From assembly GCF_024171815.1 (NCBI RefSeq), contig NZ_JAMTCJ010000003.1, positions 682,001 through 746,000 of the forward strand: 64,000 nucleotides of DNA. Reading direction: 5' to 3'. Position numbers and translations under genes: made by a program. Shown here one piece after another: positions 44,562 to 53,971 of this stretch (its first letter is position 1; every line of letters begins with the position of its first letter). The DNA comes from Williamsia maris (GTDB lineage: Bacteria; Actinomycetota; Actinomycetes; Mycobacteriales; Mycobacteriaceae). A model generated the notes under the pieces. It did no database searches, was not told where the DNA came from, and worked only from the letters and a program-made list of their open reading frames with translations.

Positions 44562-45468
44562 GACCGTCGTCGCGACACCCGTGACCACCACCGCGCTGTG
44601 CTCCACCTACGCCGACGTCACCCGACTGCGTGCCGAGAACCCCGCCGCGATCGCGACCGCCTGGGCCACCCGGGCACCGCGCCCGACCATCCGTGGCAAC
44701 GGTCGCCTCATGATCGTCGCAGCCGATCACCCGGCCCGTGGCGCGCTGTCGGTGGGCGATCGTCCCACCGCGATGAACAGCCGTTCGGACCTTCTCGACC
44801 GGTTGCGGACCGCGCTGGCCAACCCGGGTGTCGACGGTGTCCTGGCCACCTCCGACATCCTCGAGGACCTGCTGCTGCTGGGTGCTCTGGAGGACAAGGT
44901 GGTGTTCTCCTCGATGAATCGTGGCGGGCTGGCGGGCGCCTCGTTCGAGCTCGACGACCGGATGACCGCGGCCACCGCGAAATGGACGAACGAGGCCGGC
45001 CTGAACGGCGCGAAGATGCTGTGCCGCGTCGATGTCGCCGATGCGGGGACCCTGAACATGATGACCGCGTGTGCCGCTGCCGTCGACGAACTCGCGGCCG
45101 GCGGCTCGATCGCCATGCTGGAGCCGTTCCTGTCGAGTCGAGTGGACGGCAAGGTGCGCAACGACCTGTCCGCCGACGCGGTGATCAAGTCGATGCACAT
45201 CATCCAGGGACTGGGATCCACGTCGGCCTACACCTGGCTGAAGCTGCCCGTCGTCGACGAGATGGAGCGCGTGATGGACGCGACCACGCTGCCGACACTG
45301 CTGCTCGGCGGCGACCCGCAGACCGCGCCCGCCGAGACCTTCGCCAGTTGGGAACGCGCCCTGGCCATCCCGGCCGTCCGTGGACTGATCGTCGGGCGGA
45401 CGCTTCTCTACCCGACCGACGACGACGTGACGACCGCGGTGGACACCGCGGTGTCCCTGGTTCGGTGA
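44554..45468 (+). CDS. Cgl0159-family (beta/alpha)8 aldolase, probable IolJ role, 304 aa
   Basis: The start is ATG 44554, overlapping the iolC stop. The family is typified by RLMIVAADHPARGALSVGDR, VLATSDILEDLLLLGALEDK, LNGAKMLCRVDVADAGT and YTWLKLPVVDEMERVMDAT. It occurs in actinobacterial iol operons and has a class I aldolase-like barrel. It is unrelated in sequence to the Bacillus class II IolJ. By position it should cleave 2-deoxy-5-keto-gluconate-6-phosphate into malonate semialdehyde and dihydroxyacetone phosphate. The Schiff-base lysine was not assigned (candidates in GAKMLCRVDV and TWLKLPVV). Confidence 0.85.
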   Translation: MSETVVATPVTTTALCSTYADVTRLRAENPAAIATAWATRAPRPTIRGNGRLMIVAADHPARGALSVGDRPTAMNSRSDLLDRLRTALANPGVDGVLATSDILEDLLLLGALEDKVVFSSMNRGGLAGASFELDDRMTAATAKWTNEAGLNGAKMLCRVDVADAGTLNMMTACAAAVDELAAGGSIAMLEPFLSSRVDGKVRNDLSADAVIKSMHIIQGLGSTSAYTWLKLPVVDEMERVMDATTLPTLLLGGDPQTAPAETFASWERALAIPAVRGLIVGRTLLYPTDDDVTTAVDTAVSLVR

Positions 45469-46379
45469 TCGGCGTGGACAGCAAGTACTACATCCCGGCG
45501 GGCAGCGCCACCGCTCCCCTGACCGTGGACGTCACACCCGAATCGGCAGGCTGGACCGAGTCCTCGCTGTTCGTCGTCGAACTGGGCGCCGGGGAGTCCA
45601 TCACCCGCAGCAGCGGGGACGACGAGATACTCGTGGTCCCGCTCGCGGGTTCGGCGACCGTGTCGTGTGATGACCGCAGCTTCGAGCTCGCCGGGCGACC
45701 GAACGTCTTCTCCGGACCCACCGATTTCGTCTATGTCGGCAGGGATTCCAGCTACACCGTGACCGCAGACGGGAGCGGTGGCCGCTACGCCCTGTGCGGT
45801 GCGCGTGCGACGAACGAGCTCGACTTCCGGTACGTGCCGTCCGCGGACGTGCCCGTCGAACTACGCGGCGCGGGCAACTGCAGCCGTCAGGTGCACAACT
45901 TCGGTACCGCAGGCGCGTTCGAGGCCGACTCGATCATCGCCTGCGAGGTGATCACCCCGGGCGGTAACTGGTCGAGTTACCCCGCACACAAACACGACGA
46001 GAACACCGAACTGGAATCACAACTCGAGGAGATCTACTACTTCGAGATCGCCGACGGCCCCGCCGGCCCCGGGAGTCCGAACCCGCGCAGTCCCGGCTTC
46101 GGATACCACCGGGTCTACGGGACGCCGGAACGCCCGATCGAGGTGCTCGAGGAGGTCCGGTCCGGCGACGTGGTCCTGGTTCCACACGGTTACCACGGAC
46201 CGTCGATCGCGGCCCCCGGCTACGACATGTACTACCTCAACGTGATGGCCGGACCGGGAGACGAACGAGCCTGGCGGATCTGCGACGACCCGTCGCACAC
46301 CTGGCTCCGCGAGAGCTGGGAGCACCAGGCGGTCGACCCGCGCCTCCCGCTCCACCGGACACCGCACGAGAAGTCCTAG
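45465..46379 (+). CDS. iolB: 5-deoxy-glucuronate isomerase, 304 aa
   Basis: The start is GTG 45465, overlapping the aldolase stop in GTGA; GTG 45474 (MDSKYYIPAG) is equally plausible and closer to family N-termini. It is a bicupin IolB: SKYYIPAGSA at the start, GNWSSYPAHKHDENTELESQ, LEEIYYFEI, GFGYHRVYG and DVVLVPHGYHGPSIAAPGYD. The histidines and glutamate bind a divalent metal. The enzyme isomerises 5-deoxy-glucuronate to 2-deoxy-5-keto-gluconate, the fourth step of the pathway. The tight overlaps indicate translational coupling within the operon. Confidence 0.93.
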   Translation: MIGVDSKYYIPAGSATAPLTVDVTPESAGWTESSLFVVELGAGESITRSSGDDEILVVPLAGSATVSCDDRSFELAGRPNVFSGPTDFVYVGRDSSYTVTADGSGGRYALCGARATNELDFRYVPSADVPVELRGAGNCSRQVHNFGTAGAFEADSIIACEVITPGGNWSSYPAHKHDENTELESQLEEIYYFEIADGPAGPGSPNPRSPGFGYHRVYGTPERPIEVLEEVRSGDVVLVPHGYHGPSIAAPGYDMYYLNVMAGPGDERAWRICDDPSHTWLRESWEHQAVDPRLPLHRTPHEKS

Positions 46380-46413
46380 AACACACCACCACAACCGCGA
46401 GAAAGAGACAATC

Positions 46414-48423
46414 GTGGCACCGATCAACACCGGGCGCGCAGGCGGCATCACCGGAGTGCGCACACCCGAAGGTGAACAGACCATCCATCTGACGGTCGCG
46501 CAGGCAACCGTGAGGTTCCTCGCGAACCAGTACGTCGAACGCGACGGCGAGACGACCAAGTTCTTCGCAGGCTGTTTCGGGATCTTCGGACACGGCAACG
46601 TCGCCGGCCTCGGACAGGCGTTGTTGCAGAACGAGATCGACGACATCGACGCGGGGCGTGAACAGACCCTGCAGTACGTCCTGGGCCGCAACGAGCAGGC
46701 CATGGTGCACTCCGCCGCCGCCTTCGCACGGATGAAGGACCGCCTGCAGACGTGGGCCGTGTCGGCATCGGTCGGCCCCGGCTCGACCAACATGCTCACC
46801 GGTGCCGCTCTGGCGACGATCAACCGTCTGCCGGTCCTGCTCCTCCCCGCCGACACCTTCGCCACCCGCGCCTCCGCGCCGGTGCTCCAGGAGCTGGAAC
46901 TCCCGTCGGCCGGCGACATCACCGTCAACGATGCGTTCAAGCCGGTGTCACGCTACTTCGATCGCGTCTGGCGCCCCGAGCAGCTTCCGGGCGCTCTCCT
47001 CGGCGCGATGCGGGTACTCACCGACCCGGTCGAGACCGGCACCGCAACCGTCGCCATCCCGCAGGACGTACAGGCCGAGGCCTTCGACTGGCCCGAATCG
47101 CTGTTCGCCCCGCGCACCTGGCACGTCGCGCGACCGCTGCCCGAGCGGTCGGTCATCGCCTCCGCGGCCGCGATCATCCGTTCGGCCAAGCGGCCGCTGA
47201 TCGTCGCCGGCGGCGGTGTCATCTACAGCGGGGCAACCGAATCCCTGGATCGCTTCTGCGCTCGGACCGGCATCCCGGTCGGTCAGAGTCAGGCGGGCAA
47301 GGGATCGCTGCGCTACGACCATCCGCAGTCCGTCGGGGCCATCGGGTCGACCGGCACCACCGCAGCCAACGCCTTGGCCGCCGAGGCCGACGTCGTGATC
47401 GGCATCGGTACCCGCTACAGCGACTTCACCACAGCCTCCCGCACCGCGTTCACCGGTGACGACGTCACGTTCGTCAACATCAACGTGGCGTCGCTGGATT
47501 CGGTGAAACAGGGCGGATACAGCGTCGTCGCCGACGCACGCGAGGCGATCGACGCACTCGACGAGCTGCTCGCCGACCACGCCGTCGACGCCTCCTACCG
47601 CGAGCGGGTCGGCGTACTCGCCGCCGAATGGGACGCGACCGTGTCCTCGGTGTACGCACCGGGCACCACCGGTGTCAACGTCGCGACCGGCGAGGAGGCG
47701 TTGACGCAGAGCGAGGTCATCGGCCTGGTCAACGAGATCTCCGATCCGCGCGATGTCGTGGTGTGCGCGGCGGGCTCGATGCCCGGTGACCTCCACAAGC
47801 TGTGGCGCACACGTGATTCGAAGGGGTACCACGTCGAGTACGGGTACTCCTGCATGGGGTACGAGGTCGCAGGCGGCCTCGGCGTCAAGATGGCCTGCCC
47901 CGATCGCGACGTCTTCGTCATGGTCGGCGACGGTTCGTACCTGATGATGGCCACCGAGCTCGTGACGGCGGTCCAGGAGAACCTCAAGGTCATCGTCGTC
48001 CTGGTGCAGAACCACGGCTTCGCGTCGATCGGGTCACTGTCGGAATCGTTGGGGTCCCAGCGGTTCGGTACCGACTACCGCTACCGCGGCGGCGACGGCC
48101 GCCTCGACGGTTCGGTGCTGCCCATCGATCTGGCCGCCAACGCCGCATCACTGGGCGCCGACGTCATCCGCGCCACCACGGCGGCTGAGTTCGCCGACGC
48201 CATCAAGGTCGCCAAGGCGGCGACCACCACCACCGTCATCCATGTCGAGACCGATCCGCTGATCGGTGCACCCGACAGTGAATCCTGGTGGGACGTACCG
48301 GTCTCGGAGACCTCCACCCTCGATTCCACCCAGCAGGCCTACGCCACGTACCAGCAGTGGAAAGCCGTCCAACGCCCCTATCTGCGGCCGGCGACCGCTC
48401 CCGACGCCGACGGTGCGACGTGA
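46414..48423 (+). CDS. iolD: 3D-(3,5/4)-trihydroxycyclohexane-1,2-dione hydrolase, 669 aa
   Basis: The start is GTG 46414. It is a thiamine-diphosphate enzyme of full length. The TPP-binding glutamate region is GRNEQAMVHSAAAFA (in FGIFGHGNVAGLGQALLQNE context), and the C-terminal TPP motif runs from VFVMVGDGSYLMMATELV (GDG) to VIVVLVQNHGFASIGSLS. It opens the ring of the dione to give 5-deoxy-glucuronate, the third step. Its stop overlaps the iolE start by 4 nt. Confidence 0.95.
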   Translation: MAPINTGRAGGITGVRTPEGEQTIHLTVAQATVRFLANQYVERDGETTKFFAGCFGIFGHGNVAGLGQALLQNEIDDIDAGREQTLQYVLGRNEQAMVHSAAAFARMKDRLQTWAVSASVGPGSTNMLTGAALATINRLPVLLLPADTFATRASAPVLQELELPSAGDITVNDAFKPVSRYFDRVWRPEQLPGALLGAMRVLTDPVETGTATVAIPQDVQAEAFDWPESLFAPRTWHVARPLPERSVIASAAAIIRSAKRPLIVAGGGVIYSGATESLDRFCARTGIPVGQSQAGKGSLRYDHPQSVGAIGSTGTTAANALAAEADVVIGIGTRYSDFTTASRTAFTGDDVTFVNINVASLDSVKQGGYSVVADAREAIDALDELLADHAVDASYRERVGVLAAEWDATVSSVYAPGTTGVNVATGEEALTQSEVIGLVNEISDPRDVVVCAAGSMPGDLHKLWRTRDSKGYHVEYGYSCMGYEVAGGLGVKMACPDRDVFVMVGDGSYLMMATELVTAVQENLKVIVVLVQNHGFASIGSLSESLGSQRFGTDYRYRGGDGRLDGSVLPIDLAANAASLGADVIRATTAAEFADAIKVAKAATTTTVIHVETDPLIGAPDSESWWDVPVSETSTLDSTQQAYATYQQWKAVQRPYLRPATAPDADGAT

Positions 48424-49328
48424 CGTCCACCATCCGCGTCGGCTCCGCACCCGACTCCTGGGGAGTCTGGTTCCCCGACGATCCGCACCAGACGCCGTAC
48501 ACCCGCTTCCTCGACGAGGTCGTCTCCGCGGGGTACCAGTGGATCGAGCTGGGCCCGTTCGGCTACCTGCCGACCGATCCCGCCCAACTCCTCGACGAAC
48601 TCGGGTCGCGAGGGCTGAAGCTCTCGGCCGGAACGGTGTTCGAGCACCTGCACCGGGACGACGCGTGGGACGCCGTGTGGTCGCAGATCGAGGATGTCGC
48701 ACAGCTGACGGCCGCCGTCGGCGGTGACCACGTGGTGGTCATCCCGGAGATGTGGCGGGATCCGGCCACCGGGGCGGTCCTCGAGGACCGCGTCCTCAGC
48801 GACGATCAGTGGCGCCGCAAGACCGACGGCATGAACCAGCTCGGCCGTGCGATGTTCGAGAAGTACGGCGTACGAGCGCAGTACCACCCGCATGCCGACA
48901 GCCACGTCGACACCGAGGAGCACATCTACCGCTTCCTCGAGAACACCGACCCGGAGTTCGTCAACCTCTGCCTCGACACCGGACACGTGAGCTACTGCGG
49001 TGGCGACAACCTCGCGATCATCACCGGGCACCCCGAACGGATCGGGTACCTGCACCTCAAGCAGGTCGACGAAGACGTGCGCGCCAAGGTCGCAGCCGAC
49101 GATCTGCCGTTCGGCGAGGCGGTCCGACTCGGTGCGATGACCGAGCCGCCGCGAGGGATCCCGGACATGCCCCCGCTGCTCGAGGCGGTCGCCGACCTCG
49201 GCATCGACATCTTCGCGATCGTCGAGCAGGACATGTATCCCTGTGCCGTCGACACACCGCTCCCCATCGCCACCCGCACCCGGAAGTACCTGGGATCGTG
49301 CGGGATCCCTGCCGTCGGCTTCAGCTGA
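48420..49328 (+). CDS. iolE: Inosose dehydratase, 302 aa
   Basis: The start is GTG 48420, overlapping iolD (GTGA). It is a TIM barrel: GSAPDSWGVWFPDDPHQTP opens the protein, and metal-site segments are QYHPHADSHVDTEEH, NLCLDTGHVSYCGGDN, YLHLKQVDED and IVEQDMYPC. It removes water from scyllo-inosose (2-keto-myo-inositol) to give the trihydroxycyclohexane-dione used by IolD. The assignment rests on fold and position between iolD and iolG. It is paralogous to the protein at 30.3 kb. Confidence 0.9.
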   Translation: MTSTIRVGSAPDSWGVWFPDDPHQTPYTRFLDEVVSAGYQWIELGPFGYLPTDPAQLLDELGSRGLKLSAGTVFEHLHRDDAWDAVWSQIEDVAQLTAAVGGDHVVVIPEMWRDPATGAVLEDRVLSDDQWRRKTDGMNQLGRAMFEKYGVRAQYHPHADSHVDTEEHIYRFLENTDPEFVNLCLDTGHVSYCGGDNLAIITGHPERIGYLHLKQVDEDVRAKVAADDLPFGEAVRLGAMTEPPRGIPDMPPLLEAVADLGIDIFAIVEQDMYPCAVDTPLPIATRTRKYLGSCGIPAVGFS

Positions 49329-49356
49329 CCCGTTCACGTCTGTAGGAGAAACACAC

Positions 49357-50445
49357 ATGTCTGACCGCACCACCGCCGAACTGCGTGTCGCCGTTCTGGG
49401 CGTCGGGATGATGGGCGCCGATCACGTCGAGCGCATCACCGGACGCATCAAGGGCGCGCGCGTCGCCGTCGTCAACGACTACCTGCACGACAAGGCCGAG
49501 ACCATCGCCGCGGGTATCGACGGGTGCCGCGCCATCTCCGATCCGCTTGCCGCCATCGCCGATCCCGAGGTCGATGCGGTGCTGCTCGCGACCCCGGGTC
49601 CGACCCACGAGGCACAGCTGATCGCGTGCATCGAGCACGGGAAGCCGGTCCTCTGCGAGAAGCCGCTCACCACCGACGTCGCGACCTCGCTCGACATCGT
49701 CCGTCGCGAGGCGCAGTCGGGCACACCGCTCATCCAGGTCGGCTTCATGCGACGCTTCGACCACGAGTACAGCCAACTCAAGACCGCCATCGACGACGGC
49801 GTGTTCGGTCGAGTCCTGCTGGCGCACTGCGTGCACCGCAACCCTGCCGTCCCGCCGAGCTTCGACAGCTCGATGATCGTGAAGGACTCGCTCGTCCACG
49901 AGGTCGACGTCACCCGCTTCCTCTTCGACGAGGAGATCACCTCGGTCCACATCATCAAGCCGTCGGCGAACCCGAGCGCGCCCGCGGGCCTGCAGGATCC
50001 GCAGATCGCCTACTTCACCACCGAATCCGGTCGGCACATCGACGCCGAGGTCTTCGTGACCACCGGTGTCGCCTATGAGGTGCGCACCGAGGTCGTGGGC
50101 GAGAAGGGTTCTGCCTTCATCGGTCTCGACGTCGGCATGGTCCGCAAGTACAGCACCGGCGCAGCCGTCGGTGACGGTCGCTCGAGGGCCGGATCATGGG
50201 GAGGCGACATCACGCCGTCGTTCACCGAGCGCTTCGGGCAGGCATACGACACCGAGATCCAGCGGTGGGTCAACGCGGTCCGATCCGGGGTCAACGTCGA
50301 CGGACCGGGTGCGTGGGACGGCTACGCCGCCGCGGCCGTGTGCGCAGCGGGCGTGCGGTCGCTGGATTCCGGCCGACCGGAGACCGTCGAGATGATCGAT
50401 CGCGCTGACATCCACGCGGTCGCGGCATCGGTCAGTGGGGTGTGA
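49357..50445 (+). CDS. iolG: Inositol 2-dehydrogenase, 362 aa
   Basis: The start is ATG 49357 with TAGGAGAA at six bases. It is a Gfo/Idh/MocA enzyme: AVLGVGMMGADHVERI (NAD-binding), VLCEKPLTTD (catalytic lysine), VGFMRRFDHEYSQLK and IVKDSLVHEVDVTRFLF (Asp/His pair). It oxidises myo-inositol to scyllo-inosose with NAD+, the first step. The order iolE-iolG-iolH fits other Mycobacteriales iol clusters. Four Gfo/Idh genes occur in this island; this one is assigned IolG because of operon position. Confidence 0.92.
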   Translation: MSDRTTAELRVAVLGVGMMGADHVERITGRIKGARVAVVNDYLHDKAETIAAGIDGCRAISDPLAAIADPEVDAVLLATPGPTHEAQLIACIEHGKPVLCEKPLTTDVATSLDIVRREAQSGTPLIQVGFMRRFDHEYSQLKTAIDDGVFGRVLLAHCVHRNPAVPPSFDSSMIVKDSLVHEVDVTRFLFDEEITSVHIIKPSANPSAPAGLQDPQIAYFTTESGRHIDAEVFVTTGVAYEVRTEVVGEKGSAFIGLDVGMVRKYSTGAAVGDGRSRAGSWGGDITPSFTERFGQAYDTEIQRWVNAVRSGVNVDGPGAWDGYAAAAVCAAGVRSLDSGRPETVEMIDRADIHAVAASVSGV

Positions 50446-50446
50446 G

Positions 50447-51322
50447 ATGAAGATCGCACTCGATCCCACGCCGTTTCACCATTCACATTCGCTTCTCGAA
50501 CTTCCCGCGGTGGTGGCCGAACTGGGCTACGACCACCTGCAGCTGACACCCCACGCCGACATGATCCCGTTCTTCAACCACCCCAAGGCCGACGACGCCC
50601 TGGTGGCGAAGTTCCGGAAGTCGTGCGCCGACGCCGGCGTCGGGATCGCGTCGGTGTTGCCGGTCCTGCGCTGGTCCGGCCCCGACGAGGACGCTCGCGA
50701 AGCTGCCGTCCGCTACTGGAAGCGCGCGATCCAGATCACCGTCGATCTCGGTGTGAACGTGATGAACACGGAGTTCTCCGGACGACCGGAGAAGGCCGAG
50801 GAGTCCGAGCGCGCGTTCTACCGGTCGATGGAAGAGCTCGTCCCGATCATCGAGCGCGAGGGCATCGACGTCCGGATCGACCCGCACCCGGACGACTTCG
50901 TCGAAGACGGCCTCGCCGCGATCCGCACGATCCGCGGCATCAACTCACCGAACTTCGGTCTGGTGTTCGTCGCGTGCCACAGCTTTCACATGGGCGGCAA
51001 CATGGCCGAGATCATGACCGCCGCCGGTGACATGCTGCGACTCGTACACGTCGCCGACACCATGGATCACCACGCATCGCATGGGCTTCGGTACATCACG
51101 AACCCCCCGGGCAACGCCGTACGGGTACACCAACACCTGAAGATCGGCGACGGCGACGTCAACTGGGACGAGTTCTTCTCCACCCTCGGCCAGATCGGGT
51201 TCTACGACCGCGACGACACGGTGATGGTGTCGAGCGTCTTCGCCGAGAACGACAACGCACACGAGGTCTCGCGGTATCAGCTGCAGACCATGACCGATCA
51301 CGTCGCCGAGCACAGTCGCTGA
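50447..51322 (+). CDS. iolH: IolH-like TIM-barrel protein, 291 aa
   Basis: The start is ATG 50447, immediately after the iolG stop. It is an AP_endonuc_2 barrel: MKIALDPTPFHHSHSLLELP opens the protein, then VMNTEFSGRPEKAEESERAF, VRIDPHPDDFVEDGLAAIR and VFVACHSFHMGGNMAEI. LVHVADTMDHHASHGLRYI and VHQHLKIGDGDVNWDEFFS close the series. IolH is conserved in iol operons but its reaction is not firmly established; an isomerase or epimerase step on a ring or keto intermediate is expected. The gene is translationally coupled to iolG. Confidence 0.88.
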   Translation: MKIALDPTPFHHSHSLLELPAVVAELGYDHLQLTPHADMIPFFNHPKADDALVAKFRKSCADAGVGIASVLPVLRWSGPDEDAREAAVRYWKRAIQITVDLGVNVMNTEFSGRPEKAEESERAFYRSMEELVPIIEREGIDVRIDPHPDDFVEDGLAAIRTIRGINSPNFGLVFVACHSFHMGGNMAEIMTAAGDMLRLVHVADTMDHHASHGLRYITNPPGNAVRVHQHLKIGDGDVNWDEFFSTLGQIGFYDRDDTVMVSSVFAENDNAHEVSRYQLQTMTDHVAEHSR

Positions 51323-51374
51323 CGCGCATCCGAAACACCCTCGTCCACTCCACATCCCGACAGGAACGCCGATC

Positions 51375-52868
51375 ATGACCTCCACCATTTCCCACTGGAT
51401 CAACAACAAGGGCTACCCCGGCACCAGCTCGGCGACCGCGCCGGTGACCAACCCGGCGACGGGCAAGGTCACCGGCGAGGTCGCCCTGGCCAACGTCGAG
51501 GACGCGCGCGCGGTGATCGACGCAGCCGCCGCGGCATTCCCCGCATGGCGCGACACCTCCCTGGCGAAGCGGGTACAGATACTCTTCGCGTTCCGGGAGT
51601 TGCTCAATGCACGCAAGGGTGAGCTCGCCGAGATCGTCACCTCCGAGCACGGCAAGGTCGTCTCCGACGCACTGGGCGAGGTGTCCCGCGGCCTCGAGGT
51701 CGTCGAATTCGCCTGCGGGATCCCACACTTGCTGAAAGGTGGCTTCACCGAGAACGCGTCGAGCAAGGTCGACGTCTTCTCCATCCGGCAGCCGCTCGGC
51801 CCGATCGGCATCATCTCCCCGTTCAACTTCCCGGCGATGGTCCCGATGTGGTTCTTCCCGGTCGCCATCGCGGCGGGCAACACCGTGGTGCTCAAGCCGA
51901 GCGAGAAGGACCCGTCGGCCGCGATCTGGATGGCCGAGCTGTGGGCCGAGGCGGGTCTGCCCGCCGGCGTGTTCAACGTGCTGCAGGGCGACAAGGTCGC
52001 CGTCGACGAGTTGCTGGAGAACAAGTCCGTCAAGTCGATCAGCTTCGTCGGCTCCACTCCGATCGCGCAGTACGTGTACTCGACCGGAACCGCGAACGGC
52101 AAGCGTGTCCAGGCCCTCGGCGGCGCGAAGAACCACGCCATCGTGCTGCCCGATGCGGATCTGGACCTCGCCGCCGACGCAATGGTCAACGCGGGCTTCG
52201 GCTCCGCCGGCGAACGCTGCATGGCGATCTCGGCATGTGTCGCCGTGGGTGACATCGCCGACGAGCTGGTGGCCAAGATCGCCGAGCGGGCGAAGACCAT
52301 CGTCACCGGCGACGGGACGCGCAACTCCGACATGGGACCGCTTGTCACACAGGCACACCGTGACAAGGTCGCGTCCTACGTCGATGCGGGCGAGGCCGAC
52401 AACGCCACGCTGGTCCTCGACGGTCGCACCGTGTCCCCGGACGGCGAAGACGGCGGGTTCTGGTTGGGGCCGACGCTGATCGACAACGTCACCACCGACA
52501 TGAGCGTCTACACCGACGAGATCTTCGGACCGGTGCTCGCGGTTCTCCGGGTCGACACCTACGACGAGGCTCTCGAACTCATCAACGCCAACCCGTATGG
52601 CAACGGCACCGCCATCTTCACCAACGACGGCGGTGCCGCACGTCGATTCCAGAACGAGGTCGAGGTCGGCATGATCGGGATCAACGTCCCGATCCCGGTC
52701 CCGATGGCGTATTACAGCTTCGGCGGATGGAAGAACTCGCTGTTCGGCGACACCCACGCCCACGGTATGGAGGGTGTGCACTTCTTCACGCGCGGCAAGG
52801 CCGTCACCAGCCGCTGGTTGGATCCGTCACACGGAGGTCTGAACCTCGGGTTCCCGCAAAACGCCTGA
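51375..52868 (+). CDS. iolA: CoA-acylating (methyl)malonate-semialdehyde dehydrogenase, 497 aa
   Basis: The start is ATG 51375, preceded by GACAGGAACGCC. It is an aldehyde dehydrogenase superfamily member: ISPFNFPAMVPMWFFPVAIA, FVGSTPIAQYVYSTG, QALGGAKNHAIVLPDA and GSAGERCMAISACVAVG with the nucleophilic cysteine. ETF-like MSVYTDEIFGPVLAVLRV and the C-terminal SFGGWKNSLFGDTHAHGMEG distinguish the MmsA/IolA branch. It converts malonate semialdehyde (and methylmalonate semialdehyde) to acetyl-CoA (propionyl-CoA) with CoA and NAD+, the last step. A perfect 20-bp hairpin terminator follows. Confidence 0.94.
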   Translation: MTSTISHWINNKGYPGTSSATAPVTNPATGKVTGEVALANVEDARAVIDAAAAAFPAWRDTSLAKRVQILFAFRELLNARKGELAEIVTSEHGKVVSDALGEVSRGLEVVEFACGIPHLLKGGFTENASSKVDVFSIRQPLGPIGIISPFNFPAMVPMWFFPVAIAAGNTVVLKPSEKDPSAAIWMAELWAEAGLPAGVFNVLQGDKVAVDELLENKSVKSISFVGSTPIAQYVYSTGTANGKRVQALGGAKNHAIVLPDADLDLAADAMVNAGFGSAGERCMAISACVAVGDIADELVAKIAERAKTIVTGDGTRNSDMGPLVTQAHRDKVASYVDAGEADNATLVLDGRTVSPDGEDGGFWLGPTLIDNVTTDMSVYTDEIFGPVLAVLRVDTYDEALELINANPYGNGTAIFTNDGGAARRFQNEVEVGMIGINVPIPVPMAYYSFGGWKNSLFGDTHAHGMEGVHFFTRGKAVTSRWLDPSHGGLNLGFPQNA

Positions 52869-52880
52869 GCCCTCCCCCAC

Positions 52881-52926
52881 CCGACAACGCCGGCCGCATC
52901 GGATTCGATGCGGCCGGCGTTGTCGG
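52881..52926. terminator. Bidirectional terminator at the end of the iol operon
   Basis: CCGACAACGCCGGCCGCATC (52881-52900), loop GGATTC, and its exact reverse complement (52907-52926) make a perfect 20-bp stem. It separates the convergent iolA and IolW-like genes. Confidence 0.93.
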
Positions 52927-52935
52927 TGGCGACGA

Positions 52936-53952
52936 TCAGAGTTCGACGGTGACACCCTCGAGCGCGCTGCGGCGTGCGGCGGCGAGTACTTCGATGGTGG
53001 CGATGGCCTCGGATGCGGGGACCGGTTGCGGCGCTCCGGCGTCGACCGCCGCACCGAACTGCCGATAGAACTCCTGGTAGCACCCCTGCTCGGAGGGCAC
53101 CGACCGCTTGCCGTCGTCGGTGTGCAGAACACCCCACCGACTCTCGTCCTCGTACCCCCAGCCGGCGGCGTCGTCGGCGGGACGTCGGCCGGCCTTGATC
53201 TGCCGGGTCTGCACGTCGGTACCGTTGCTCGTGAAGCTCCCGACGCTGCCGTAGACGCGCAGCGACCGTTCTTCGATGCGGTTGCACTTGCTCGACGACA
53301 CCGTCGTATAGACCCCGGACTCGTGGGTCATCGACACCACGAAGCCGGCGTCGGTAGGACCATCGGCCTGATCGATCCAGTCCAGGTGCGCGGTGACACG
53401 GGCGACCGGGCCGAACAGCCAGATCATCTGGTCGAACAGGTGGGCTCCCATGTCACGCAGCAGGCCACCGGTGGGTCCGCCGTCGAGGCTGCCCGGCTCG
53501 TCGAGGTCGAAGCGCGACTCGACCCGCCAGACGTCACCCACCGACGGCAGCACGGCGGCGAGCGTCCGGATGTCGGCGTCCCACCGTCGGTTCTGGTAGA
53601 CGCTCAACAGCACGCCCGCCTCCGCCGCAGCGGCGACGAGTTCGCGCGCACCGTCCGGATCGGGCGCGAACGGCTTGTCCGCGATGACGTGCACCCCGCG
53701 TCCGATCGCTTCGAGCACCAGCTCGCGACGCGTCTCCGGCGGCGTGGTGATGGTGACCGCGTCCACACCGGCGTCGATCAGTTCGGCCATCGAGTCGTAC
53801 ACGGCCAACCCCGGAACATCCTGCTGCGCTTGCTGTGTCCGTTCCGGGCTCCGCGTCACGACGCCGACGAGTTCGACACCCTCCGCCGCCACCACGTAGG
53901 GCACGTGGAACAGCCGTCCACCCGTTCCGTAACCGACCACTCCGATGCGCAT
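52936..53952 (-). CDS. IolW-like Gfo/Idh/MocA dehydrogenase, 338 aa
   Basis: The start is ATG 53952 with GGAGGAG at six bases; the ATG at 53982 would sit inside the operator. The opening GVVGYGTGGRLFHVPYV with FHxP is typical of the YvaA/IolW (NADP-dependent scyllo-inositol dehydrogenase) subgroup. ADKPFAPD carries the lysine, YQNRRWDADIRTL is diagnostic of the subgroup, and GGLLRDMGAHLFDQMIWLFG carries the Asp/His pair. The likely role is interconversion of scyllo-inositol and scyllo-inosose. The IolR-type operator just upstream ties it to the inositol regulon. Confidence 0.88.
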   Translation of the reverse strand: MRIGVVGYGTGGRLFHVPYVVAAEGVELVGVVTRSPERTQQAQQDVPGLAVYDSMAELIDAGVDAVTITTPPETRRELVLEAIGRGVHVIADKPFAPDPDGARELVAAAAEAGVLLSVYQNRRWDADIRTLAAVLPSVGDVWRVESRFDLDEPGSLDGGPTGGLLRDMGAHLFDQMIWLFGPVARVTAHLDWIDQADGPTDAGFVVSMTHESGVYTTVSSSKCNRIEERSLRVYGSVGSFTSNGTDVQTRQIKAGRRPADDAAGWGYEDESRWGVLHTDDGKRSVPSEQGCYQEFYRQFGAAVDAGAPQPVPASEAIATIEVLAAARRSALEGVTVEL

Positions 53953-53971
53953 CGACCGCTCCTCCATCATT

